From DATDCV01 sp036524155 (GTDB lineage Bacteria > Verrucomicrobiota > Verrucomicrobiia > Limisphaerales > UBA8199), in contig DATDCV010000672.1 of the NCBI GenBank assembly GCA_036524155.1, forward strand, positions 1 to 34,849: 34,849 nt of DNA. The letters run 5' to 3'. How positions within the stretch are numbered: position 1 is the first letter of the stretch; every line of letters starts with the position of its first letter. The notes beneath the pieces were generated by a model. That model worked only from the letters and a program-made list of their open reading frames with translations. It ran no database searches and was not told the origin of the DNA. The position numbers and the translations under genes are program-made. Below, one piece after another: positions 18,100 to 25,490 of the stretch.

Positions 18100-18175
18100 C
18101 TCGACTGTTCGCGTCCTCCGCGTCTTCCACGGTTAGTCCCTCTTGTGCCTTTTGCGCATCTTTGCGGCGACCCTC
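18100..18175 (+). repeat. Degenerate 9-nt-period repeat tract
   Basis: TTCGCGTCC, TCCGCGTCT, TCCACGGTT and, further on, TTTTGCGCA/TCTTTGCGG share a T(T/C)(C/T)GCGTCT-like unit. Similar CTTCGCGTCTTTGCG strings occur between genes of many bacteria. The rest of 18035-18435 shows no supported gene. Confidence 0.45.
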
Positions 18176-18435
18176 ACCCAAGGTCACCCAGGAAAAACTT
18201 TTTCACCAGGACAGCTTTTGTCCAAGTGGCTTTCGTAAAGTCGTCGGCAAGAGAATACAAATATGTACCACGCGCCCCAAACGCCGGCCTGAACGATCAG
18301 GCGACCACCCGCGCCTGCAGCTCTTGCTTGCTTAATGCGAAGTGGCTTCTCCGAAGAAGACTTCGCAATGGACTCGCAGGTAACGTGCTTTGCGTGGGGC
18401 TATTATAGCTCTTGATGTTTTTTGCGGCTCAGACT

Positions 18436-18452
18436 ACTTTGTGTCACAAAGT
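18436..18452. promoter_or_regulatory. Perfect 17-nt palindrome, candidate operator
   Basis: ACTTTGTG-T-CACAAAGT: 8-bp perfect arms around one central base, 27 nt upstream of the ATG at 18480 and therefore in the expected promoter/leader region. The symmetry and size fit a dimeric winged-helix repressor. No regulator gene is adjacent, so the partner is unknown. Confidence 0.6.
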
Positions 18453-18479
18453 TAACCTCAAAGAAAGGTGAAAACGGAC

Positions 18480-19793
18480 ATGCCCGGCGGCAATACCATC
18501 GGGGGAAACGCGGCAAACGATGGCAGTCGCGCGTCGGGGGGCATGCAACCGACCTCTCGCCGGATTCTCGAGCTTCTCGACCGGCCGAAAGAGCTGGAAG
18601 CGCTCTATCGCCGGGATCCACAGTCGTTTGGCGACTCTCTCGATGAAGCGTTCCGGGAGGTCCCTGACTCGACGACACTGCGCGTCTGGCGGGCTCGGCT
18701 CGAGTACAGCGATCCGTTGGGTGCAGCCGACAAACGCCGAACGTGGCATGCGGTCGGGATTGGCCTTTCAATCGCTGCCCTGGTCTGGACCCCGGCCGTC
18801 TGGCTCGGGAAGGAGTGGTACTACCCGCGCCTGGCACCGTCATTAGCCTTGCTCGCGCCGGCGGCATACTTCTGGCTCGAGCATCGGGACCGACGGGGGT
18901 TAGTCGCCGGTTTGGTGTTGGCTGTAATCGCCACGGTCTTCGTGGCTGTTCTGCCGGGCTACACAGACTCCGTTGTCATGGCCTTGATTCACCTGCCGAT
19001 TCTGTTCTGGGCATTCTTGGGGTTCGTCTTCACCGGCGCGGTTTGGCGTGAGCCTGAAGCGCGTATCCGCTTCGTACGCTACAATGGCGAGCTGCTGATC
19101 CTATCCAGCCTGGTGGGCCTGGGGGGCATTGTCTTCAGCGGGATCACGGTAGCGCTGTTCAAGTTGGTTTTTGCGAACTCCGGGAAGTGGTACGCTGAGA
19201 ATGTCGGAGTGGTCGGCGCGGCGGCCGTTCCCCTGGCCGGGACCTACCTGTACGATGTTGTCTTCAAGAGACGCACCGGGATCGCGTCGGTCCTCGCTCG
19301 CGTCTTTGCGCCCCTCTTCTTGCTCATGACCGGCACGTACCTGGGCGTCGCCTTCGTTGGCGGGCAGAACCCATTCGTGGATCGTGACTTTCTCATTATC
19401 TTCAACGGCCTTCTGCTGGTCGTTCTCGGAATGACCGTCTTCTCGATCGTGGAGCGCGGAGAGCAGACCGAGGTGGAATGGATCGACTACGTCAACGCCG
19501 CCTTGCTGCTCGTCACGCTCGTCATCGATCTCATCGCGCTCTCGGCGATTCTGTTCCGACTCAGTTCTTACGGGCTCACGCCGAACCGTCTTGTGGTTCT
19601 TGGTGCCAATCTCATCATCATGATCCATCTCGCATGGGCGTGTCGCGCTTACATCGGTCTTATCCGAAGGAAGAGCGGCGTGGCCGGTATTCGACAGGCA
19701 GTGGTTGGCTACCTGCCCGTGTACGCCGGTTGGGCCGCACTTGTCACGTTTGTTCTGCCCTTCCTGTTTCGCTTCTCCCGAGACGCGCTTTGA
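18480..19793 (+). CDS. Polytopic membrane protein, DUF4153-like
   Basis: A 437-residue protein with a soluble N-terminus of about 90 residues (LELLDRPKELEALYRRDPQ, helical) followed by roughly twelve hydrophobic spans. The segment DRDFLIIFNGLLLVVLGMTV and the late VTLVIDLIALSAILFRLSSY-GLTPNR block resemble DUF4153-type membrane proteins, whose function is not established. The start is decided by AGGTGA at 18466-18471, eight nt before ATG 18480; the GTG at 18468 lies inside that ribosome-binding site. The palindrome at 18436-18452 probably controls it. A hairpin follows the stop. Confidence 0.65.
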   Translation: MPGGNTIGGNAANDGSRASGGMQPTSRRILELLDRPKELEALYRRDPQSFGDSLDEAFREVPDSTTLRVWRARLEYSDPLGAADKRRTWHAVGIGLSIAALVWTPAVWLGKEWYYPRLAPSLALLAPAAYFWLEHRDRRGLVAGLVLAVIATVFVAVLPGYTDSVVMALIHLPILFWAFLGFVFTGAVWREPEARIRFVRYNGELLILSSLVGLGGIVFSGITVALFKLVFANSGKWYAENVGVVGAAAVPLAGTYLYDVVFKRRTGIASVLARVFAPLFLLMTGTYLGVAFVGGQNPFVDRDFLIIFNGLLLVVLGMTVFSIVERGEQTEVEWIDYVNAALLLVTLVIDLIALSAILFRLSSYGLTPNRLVVLGANLIIMIHLAWACRAYIGLIRRKSGVAGIRQAVVGYLPVYAGWAALVTFVLPFLFRFSRDAL

Positions 19794-19877
19794 CCGGTGC
19801 TGGAGGAGTCGCCGCCAGCAGCTTGAGGTCAGGGCTCGGAATGAAGCCCTCCGAGGGCCGGAGGCTTGTCGGAAGTG

Positions 19878-19896
19878 GAGCGGCTCAAAGCCGCTC
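19878..19896 (+). terminator. Hairpin after the DUF4153-like gene
   Basis: GAGCGGC-TCAAA-GCCGCTC, a perfect 7-bp stem with a 5-nt loop, lies 85 nt after the stop at 19793 and 64 nt before the next gene. There is no T-run, so termination strength is uncertain. Confidence 0.35.
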
Positions 19897-19959
19897 ATAT
19901 GAAGAAAACTTGCTGGCCATGAAGCGAGACACAGTCTAACAATCTTAAGAGGAACCTTT

Positions 19960-21366
19960 ATGAAACAAATAACGCGACGCACGTTCCTGAAGCACACCTC
20001 CCTGGCCACCGGCGCCCTGGCGACATTCGCGCCGCATTCTCGCGCCCTCGGCGCCAATGACGATCTGCGCGTGGCGGTGGTTGGATTCAACAGCCAAGGC
20101 CAGACCCACCTTAAAGCGCTTCGCGAATTGGCGGGTGTGAGAGTCGTTGCCCTGTGCGACTGCGACCGGGCGGTTCTCAACCGGGAATTGGCCGCGTGCA
20201 AGAAGCGCGACGAAACCGTCGCCGGCTACACCGACATTCGCAAGTTGCTCGAAAGCCGGGACGTCGATGCCATCACGACGGCCACACCCGACCACTGGCA
20301 CGCGCTGGCGACGATCTGGGCCTGCCAGGCGGGCAAGGACGTCTATGTCGAGAAACCGGTCAGTTACTGCCTTCGCGAGGGCCGCAAGATGGTCGAGGCC
20401 GCCCGCAAATACAAACGCATCGTTCAAGTCGGAAACGCCGAACATTCCCATGCGACCGGCGACGTGGTCCTGGAAACCGCGAAGGCGGGAAAAATTCGGG
20501 TCGTCTACTCGTCACTAAATCGGCTGCGCCAAAGCATTGGCAAGGTGACCGGTGACCAGCCGGTTCCGGACTCTCTCGACTACAATCTCTGGCTCGGTCC
20601 CGCGCCCATGGGGCCGCTGCGGCGAAAGAAGCTGCACTACGATTGGCATTGGGTGTGGCCGACGGGCACCGGCGAGCTCGGCAACAATGGCATCTATCCT
20701 TTGGACGCCGCGCGGCTGGCTCTCGGGCAGAAAACGCTGCCGAAGCGCGCGATGAGCTTCGGCGGGCGGTTCCTGTTTGACGACGACGGCGAGACGCCGA
20801 ACACCCAAATCGCTTTGTTCCAGTACGATCCCGGCCCATTGATCATTTTCGAGCTGCGCAACTTTCCCTCGGAGAAAGGGCCGAAGACGCCCGATACGAA
20901 CGTGGTTGGGGAACGTGGCGACGATGGGTTGCCGCGCTGGACCGGGCTGGCCGGCGATACGGGCGGCTTTGCCGCGCACAAGGGGCACATCTACAACTTC
21001 GTCAAAGCCGTACGCAGTCGCAACGTCGCCGACCTTCGCATGGACGTGCTCGAGGGCCACCTTTCCACGGCGATGGTTCACATGGCCAACATCTCTTATC
21101 GGTTGGGCAGAACGGCGTCGGCGGAAGCTTTTCGCGAGGCGATCAAGGATCGCGGCAGTGAAGCCGCCGAAACCTACGACCGCTTCCGTGAGCATCTCGC
21201 GGCCAACGGCGTCGACTGGACGAAGACCGAGGCAGTGGTCGGGCCGTGGCTGGAGCTCGACGCGGAGAAAGAGCAGTTCGTCGGCGGCGGTGATCTGGTG
21301 GAGAAGGCCAATCAGCTTGTCACGCGTCCCTACCGGTCGCCATTTGTCGTGCCGGAGAATGTGTGA
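19960..21366 (+). CDS. Tat-exported Gfo/Idh/MocA-family oxidoreductase
   Basis: A 468-residue NAD(P)-dependent oxidoreductase of the sugar-active Gfo/Idh/MocA family. The N-terminus MKQITRRTFLKHTSLATGA is a twin-arginine signal (RRTFLK, 6-11), so the enzyme is likely exported folded with its cofactor. The Rossmann motif is VAVVGFNSQG (38-47, with Phe-Asn in place of the usual small residues), followed by YVEKPVSYCLREGRKMVEAA with the family Lys132-Pro133 and DYNLWLGPAP, typical of the subgroup abundant in Verrucomicrobiota and Planctomycetota. AGAGGAA before the ATG sets the start. It is convergent with the GH43 gene 41 bp away; the substrate is probably a sugar or polyol derivative but cannot be named. 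Confidence 0.88.
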   Translation: MKQITRRTFLKHTSLATGALATFAPHSRALGANDDLRVAVVGFNSQGQTHLKALRELAGVRVVALCDCDRAVLNRELAACKKRDETVAGYTDIRKLLESRDVDAITTATPDHWHALATIWACQAGKDVYVEKPVSYCLREGRKMVEAARKYKRIVQVGNAEHSHATGDVVLETAKAGKIRVVYSSLNRLRQSIGKVTGDQPVPDSLDYNLWLGPAPMGPLRRKKLHYDWHWVWPTGTGELGNNGIYPLDAARLALGQKTLPKRAMSFGGRFLFDDDGETPNTQIALFQYDPGPLIIFELRNFPSEKGPKTPDTNVVGERGDDGLPRWTGLAGDTGGFAAHKGHIYNFVKAVRSRNVADLRMDVLEGHLSTAMVHMANISYRLGRTASAEAFREAIKDRGSEAAETYDRFREHLAANGVDWTKTEAVVGPWLELDAEKEQFVGGGDLVEKANQLVTRPYRSPFVVPENV

Positions 21367-21407
21367 GAGTTGGCATCGGTGGCACGGCTATTCCGGGCCA
21401 GCGGCTT

Positions 21408-22373
21408 TTATTCTTTAGCGGCCTCCCCGGCTTCGGGCCTGGAATTCCCTCGGGTCATAACGACAGGCCGAATGAGCCCGTCATTGTCATACTCGATCCG
21501 GTCGATGCACACTTGGCGGGATCCGCGGTACGGGCCGTCACCGGTTTGGTTTTCCCACCGATGATATACGATCAGCCATTCCCCTGACAGCGGGCTTTGT
21601 ATGAATGAGTGGTGGCCCGGGCCTTTGCCCGTGCTCTGGCTTGCGAGGATAGCACCGCGATACGTCCACGGGCCGATGGGGGTTTTGGCGGTGGCGTAGC
21701 GCACCGAGTAGGATGAATCCTGCCAATTGCCGTGGCTGTAGGACAGATAGTAGCGCCCGTTACGACAATGCATGAACGCTCCTTCCGTGAACTGTGGCGG
21801 CGTGTCGACCGGAATCTCCCGGGCAAAACTCACCAGGTCTGGATTCATCTCGAACACCCGCAGTTTCTCGCCGGCGCTGCCTCCCGCGTAGAGATAGGTT
21901 TTCCTGGACTTCGGATCGGTGAACGCCATGGGATCGATCGCCTCGAAATCCCCGCCGCCGATAGGCAACGGCTTGCCGGAATCGCGAAAAGGTCCCCCGG
22001 GGCCGTCGCCCACCGCCACTCCGATCCTCGAAGGCGTCGGGTGTTGCGGCCCGACGGAATAATAGAAATACCATTTGCCGTGGCTTGTGAGGACGCCCGG
22101 CGCCCACGCGTGATGACGGTCCGCGCCATCATCGCGGATCCAGGTCACATCTCTGAAATCGAGCACAGGACCATGTCGCTCCCAATTCACCAGGTTGGTT
22201 GAGGAAAAGGCAAAGAAGCGCTCCCCGAACCCGCCGCTCCAGGTGGGGTAGATCCAAACGGTGTTGCCTTCGACCAACGCGTGCGGGTCGGCCCCCGGCA
22301 TGATTGGATTCGTGGCGCGGAGCAGTTGTGCACTCAGTGGCCACAGCCAGGCCAAACGTAAGCTGAACATCAT
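21408..22373 (-). CDS. Secreted glycoside hydrolase family 43-like enzyme
   Basis: A 321-residue five-bladed beta-propeller protein of the GH43 type (arabinanases, xylosidases, arabinofuranosidases). All three carboxylates are visible: Asp29 in PGADPHAL (base), Asp147 in EAIDPMAF (pKa modulator) and Glu197 in FTEGAFMHC (acid). GHHSF at about 253-257 supplies the His of the central metal site. The N-terminus MMFSLRLAWLWPLSAQ is a short signal-like sequence; starts at 22373 and 22370 (tandem ATG) are equivalent. The frame is open upstream to 22646 but through unconserved residues. Its neighbour on the other strand is a sugar-type oxidoreductase, consistent with a polysaccharide-use locus. Confidence 0.82.
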   Translation of the reverse strand: MMFSLRLAWLWPLSAQLLRATNPIMPGADPHALVEGNTVWIYPTWSGGFGERFFAFSSTNLVNWERHGPVLDFRDVTWIRDDGADRHHAWAPGVLTSHGKWYFYYSVGPQHPTPSRIGVAVGDGPGGPFRDSGKPLPIGGGDFEAIDPMAFTDPKSRKTYLYAGGSAGEKLRVFEMNPDLVSFAREIPVDTPPQFTEGAFMHCRNGRYYLSYSHGNWQDSSYSVRYATAKTPIGPWTYRGAILASQSTGKGPGHHSFIQSPLSGEWLIVYHRWENQTGDGPYRGSRQVCIDRIEYDNDGLIRPVVMTRGNSRPEAGEAAKE

Positions 22374-22599
22374 GGTGAGGGATCCCGGAAATCGAACGCG
22401 TGCCTGGACAGGGTCTGGACCTGCATGCCGCCATCGTGCCATTTGCCGGAACACAAAACGAGTCCTCATTTGCTTGGCTGACAAGGATTCCGGGGGCGGC
22501 ACAGGGGATTGGATTACGGGGAAGCCCCGCTCAATCCGCGCTGAGGCGTCAACCCCGTTCAATGATGTTCGATGCGGTGTACAGCGCCCAGCCACTGCG

Positions 22600-22743
22600 T
22601 CAACGTGCCGGAGCTGCGAACGCTCTGCGAAGCTTGACCCTCTCATCGGTCAGAGCATACGCTGCCTTGATGTTCCAGATGGCGTCTCGATATCTCCTGA
22701 ATCCGGCCGCTCGACTGGTGCCGGGTTCGGTTGTGTTCTCCAT
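22600..22743 (-). CDS. Small hypothetical protein, 47 residues
   Basis: The ATG at 22743 is preceded by AGAGGAAGG with about 8-nt spacing, one of the strongest ribosome-binding sites in the window. The product is basic and helical (FRRYRDAIWNIKAAYALTDE) with no signal peptide or recognised domain. A frameshift near its end would extend it into GTLTQWLGAVHRIEHH, so it may be the remnant of a slightly longer gene. It lies between the GH43 gene and the octaheme cytochrome, same strand. Function unknown. Confidence 0.35.
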   Translation of the reverse strand: MENTTEPGTSRAAGFRRYRDAIWNIKAAYALTDERVKLRRAFAAPAR

Positions 22744-22925
22744 GGTGTGGGCCTTCCTCTGGTGCGCTGGAGACCGAACTACGGCCATTGCTTCCGCCGT
22801 GGCTGGGGGTGCAGGTGTCGATAGCCGAGGACGAATTCAGGGCTCCACCGAAACGGAACCCTAACCCATTCCCTTCGTCAGTTTTGAAGATCGTTCTCGC
22901 CAACGACCCGTACCGGGAGCCGTTG

Positions 22926-25163
22926 TCACTGAGTGGTGCCGGAAGCCACATTGGAATAAGCGGACGTCCCGAAGAAGTTAAACCCCTGAACGCGGTACCG
23001 ATAGGTCTTCCGGGACTTCAGCCCTGAATCCGTGTAACGGGTAACGCCGGGCGCGGTCTCGGCGATACGCAGCCAGGTCGAACCGCCATCGGTGCTGTGC
23101 TCGACGTAAGAACCGTCTTCGTTGGAGGCGTTGTCTCTCCAGGTCAGGGTGATGCTGTTCCTGGTGACGCTCCAAACCCGCAAGGTGGAGGGAGCAGCCG
23201 GCCCGGCGATCAGTTTCCCGGCCACGGTCAGTTGGGCCGCGGCTTCTTGCCGGTTGTGGAATCCCATGCTGTTTTCGGCCTGCGTGTAATATTCCCAGCG
23301 GAAGTGGGCTTGCTTGTAAGCGGCGACCGGGGCGGCGACGTTCTGATTATTCAGTTTGGCAGCGCTGATGCGCTTGAGGGCGTCGACCAGGCCCACTTGC
23401 ACGTTCCCCTGCAGGGCGAAAAACTGATCCTGGATGTCCTTGATTTTCATCGTCGCCCCCTCGGCGGTCATCATCATGTGGCACTTCTGGCATGGCACGA
23501 CACCTTGCGCCATATATTTGATGGGTGAAGCGAACCAATGGCTGGTAAAGACGGTGCCATCGGGTTTGGTGATGCGGGCTGAGTGACAGTCGGTACAGGT
23601 GGCACCTTCGCCCATGCCGCCACCCCCGGTCCCACCGCCGCCCATGCCGCCGCCTCCACAACCACCGCCGCCCATGCCTCCTCCTCCTCCGCCACACATC
23701 CCGCCGTTGTACATTGGGCTGTTCCAGAAGACTTCCGCTTCCGGGTGTTGGCTCTTGATGAGCGTCTCGCCAATGGGGTAAAGGGCAAGGGCAGGATCGG
23801 GATTATAACCGCGATCATTGGGATTGATATTCTGCCACGGCCGCACGCCGATCCCGTGCACCCAATCCTGGTTATTGCCGAACAACTGGCTGTAGAGCAT
23901 CTCGGTCTCCGCGGGCTTAGCCCAGGGAAAGAAATCGCGGTCGATTCCATCCACCGCGCTGTATCCCCCGACGTACTCGCTGTGGCACTGGGCGCACACG
24001 GCCACGATTTGGTCCTGCCGGCTTGCCTGGCTAAAGTCCCGGATCTGGCTCTTGATCGTTGAGTACGGATTCACTCCATTCCGGGCGATGCCTTCGATGA
24101 GCGATTTTTTGATGATCCGCAGCCGACCGCTGTGAGGATCGTGGCACTGGGTGCAAAGCTCTCCTGCGAGGATGGACGGCCAGTTGTAGCCACCGCCCGT
24201 AAAGGGATCCGGACCCAGGGCGTAGTCCAGACCATCGAAAGCGAGCGCTTCGAGCGCGGAATAAATCCATCGCCTGGCTTCGGCGCGCTTGACCGGGTCC
24301 GGGTCCATACCGGTGGCAGTCGCACCGCGATATTCGTAACTCGCGTAGATTCTGCCGTCGAGCAGCTTGACGACAGTTTTCACCTGGTAGGGATGGAGCG
24401 GATCGAGCGCGTCGGTGAAGGTGGACACCCGGGTGCCCGCCGGGACCTCGAGGCGGGTGACCAAGGGGTCCCAGGCTCGCGTCTGAGGATTGAATGCCGC
24501 ATCGGCGTCATCGATGACATGCGTATTGCGGATGGTACGCTCCCGGCCGGGGATATCCACGACGTTGCCTGCGCCGTCGCGATACTTGATGCCCATATAG
24601 TAGGCCACTTTGGTACCATGGCATTCCAGGCAAGCTTCGGCGTGCGGGCGGATCGTCGCCTGGTGGTCGATCTGGTTCCAGCACATGGCACGGTCCTCGT
24701 AGGTCTCCAGCACGAACGGGTGGCCATCAATCAGAACATTCCACCACGGGAAATTGGCCGTCTTCGACCACCCGCGAGGCCTCGTCGGACCGTCATCGCT
24801 GCCACCATAAAACGTCCTGCCGGGCATGTCGGTGCGAAAGGATTCGTACTGGTCCGTGTGGCAGGCTTTGCAGACTTCCATGTCGAAATGAACCTCGGGC
24901 ACAATGGCCGGGTTGGCCACGTGGTCGTCCGCCCCTTCATGACACGTGGAGCAGGCGAGTGAGGCGTGCTTCGACGCGCTCCAGGCCGTCACTTTTTCCG
25001 AATGGCAATCCACACACACGGGCACGCCGGCATCCACGTTGCCAATCGGCACAAACGCTGCGGCGGCCAGCAGAGCCAGGGAGGGCAGCCTCAGGGACAA
25101 CGGGGACGGCTTGCCAAATGGTTTAGCCCGATTTCCAGAGATCACCGCGAATACTCTTTTCAT
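22926..25163 (-). CDS. Octaheme NrfA/ONR-like c-type cytochrome with FN3 domain
   Basis: A 745-residue exported protein with eight CxxCH motifs (Cys50, 71, 98, 178, 337, 390, 523, 558). From heme 4 onward it follows cytochrome c nitrite reductase: CAQCHSEY (390-397, active-site Tyr), FFPWAKP, the SQHPEAE His473, CTDCHSARI, TSHWFASP and the distal NSMGFHN. Three extra N-terminal hemes match the octaheme nitrite reductase layout. At the catalytic heme (CLECH, 178-182) the usual Lys is His, as in a few NrfA proteins. Residues 487-520 are a GGGGM repeat with lone Cys490 and Cys502; residues about 656-745 are a fibronectin type III domain. Signal peptide about 1-45. AGGA with 8-nt spacing sets ATG 25163. 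Probable reduction of nitrite, hydroxylamine or a related substrate. Confidence 0.85.
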   Translation of the reverse strand: MKRVFAVISGNRAKPFGKPSPLSLRLPSLALLAAAAFVPIGNVDAGVPVCVDCHSEKVTAWSASKHASLACSTCHEGADDHVANPAIVPEVHFDMEVCKACHTDQYESFRTDMPGRTFYGGSDDGPTRPRGWSKTANFPWWNVLIDGHPFVLETYEDRAMCWNQIDHQATIRPHAEACLECHGTKVAYYMGIKYRDGAGNVVDIPGRERTIRNTHVIDDADAAFNPQTRAWDPLVTRLEVPAGTRVSTFTDALDPLHPYQVKTVVKLLDGRIYASYEYRGATATGMDPDPVKRAEARRWIYSALEALAFDGLDYALGPDPFTGGGYNWPSILAGELCTQCHDPHSGRLRIIKKSLIEGIARNGVNPYSTIKSQIRDFSQASRQDQIVAVCAQCHSEYVGGYSAVDGIDRDFFPWAKPAETEMLYSQLFGNNQDWVHGIGVRPWQNINPNDRGYNPDPALALYPIGETLIKSQHPEAEVFWNSPMYNGGMCGGGGGGMGGGGCGGGGMGGGGTGGGGMGEGATCTDCHSARITKPDGTVFTSHWFASPIKYMAQGVVPCQKCHMMMTAEGATMKIKDIQDQFFALQGNVQVGLVDALKRISAAKLNNQNVAAPVAAYKQAHFRWEYYTQAENSMGFHNRQEAAAQLTVAGKLIAGPAAPSTLRVWSVTRNSITLTWRDNASNEDGSYVEHSTDGGSTWLRIAETAPGVTRYTDSGLKSRKTYRYRVQGFNFFGTSAYSNVASGTTQ

Positions 25164-25490
25164 ATTTCGTTCCTTTCCCGCAGCTTGCGTTTTGGCCAGC
25201 ACGCAGACGCCCGCCCGAACGCCGGCCAAAAGCACCCTGCGCTGATTCTTCCCGTTGGTGGATTAGCGGTGTCAGGTTGCCGATGAAAAGGCGGCCCCTC
25301 CGTGGCTTGGGCTTCCGCTTACGCTCGGCCGATAAGACCCTCAAAAGTCAGGTTCGGTTCCTTTTAGGGTAAAGTCATGTCGCACGTGTCGTTAGCGATG
25401 TCAATGTACGTTTGACACGATAGTAGTAAATGTAATATATGGAATGAGGATATGGTGTAATGTCGTGCCTGGCCGGCCGCTCTCCCCGTG
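25164..25490 (-). other. Leader/promoter gap upstream of the octaheme cytochrome
   Basis: This 327-bp gap has no supported gene. Near the cytochrome it is GC-rich and foldable: stems at 25337-25347/25361-25370 (ACCCTCAAAAG with CTTTTAGGGT, one bulge) and a GCCC/GGGC hairpin around 25285-25315. Further out (25395-25470) it is strongly AT-rich. An inverted repeat TGTCAA-N7-TTGACA (25399-25417) could be an operator; on the plus strand its TTGACA is 18 nt from TATATG, a promoter pointing into the antisense of the glycosidase gene. Confidence 0.4.

Noticed and set aside
19101..20201. Minus-strand 366-codon frame over the membrane-protein and oxidoreductase genes
   Set aside because: It crosses two plus-strand genes and their gap; the composition is that of a shadow.
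23599..23781. Plus-strand poly-proline small protein
   Set aside because: It is the antisense of the Gly-rich repeat in the octaheme cytochrome.
25260..25330. c-di-GMP/GEMM riboswitch upstream of the octaheme gene
   Set aside because: AAGCCACGG and CGGCAACC recall the 3' half of the motif, but the conserved 5' half and the correct pairings are missing.
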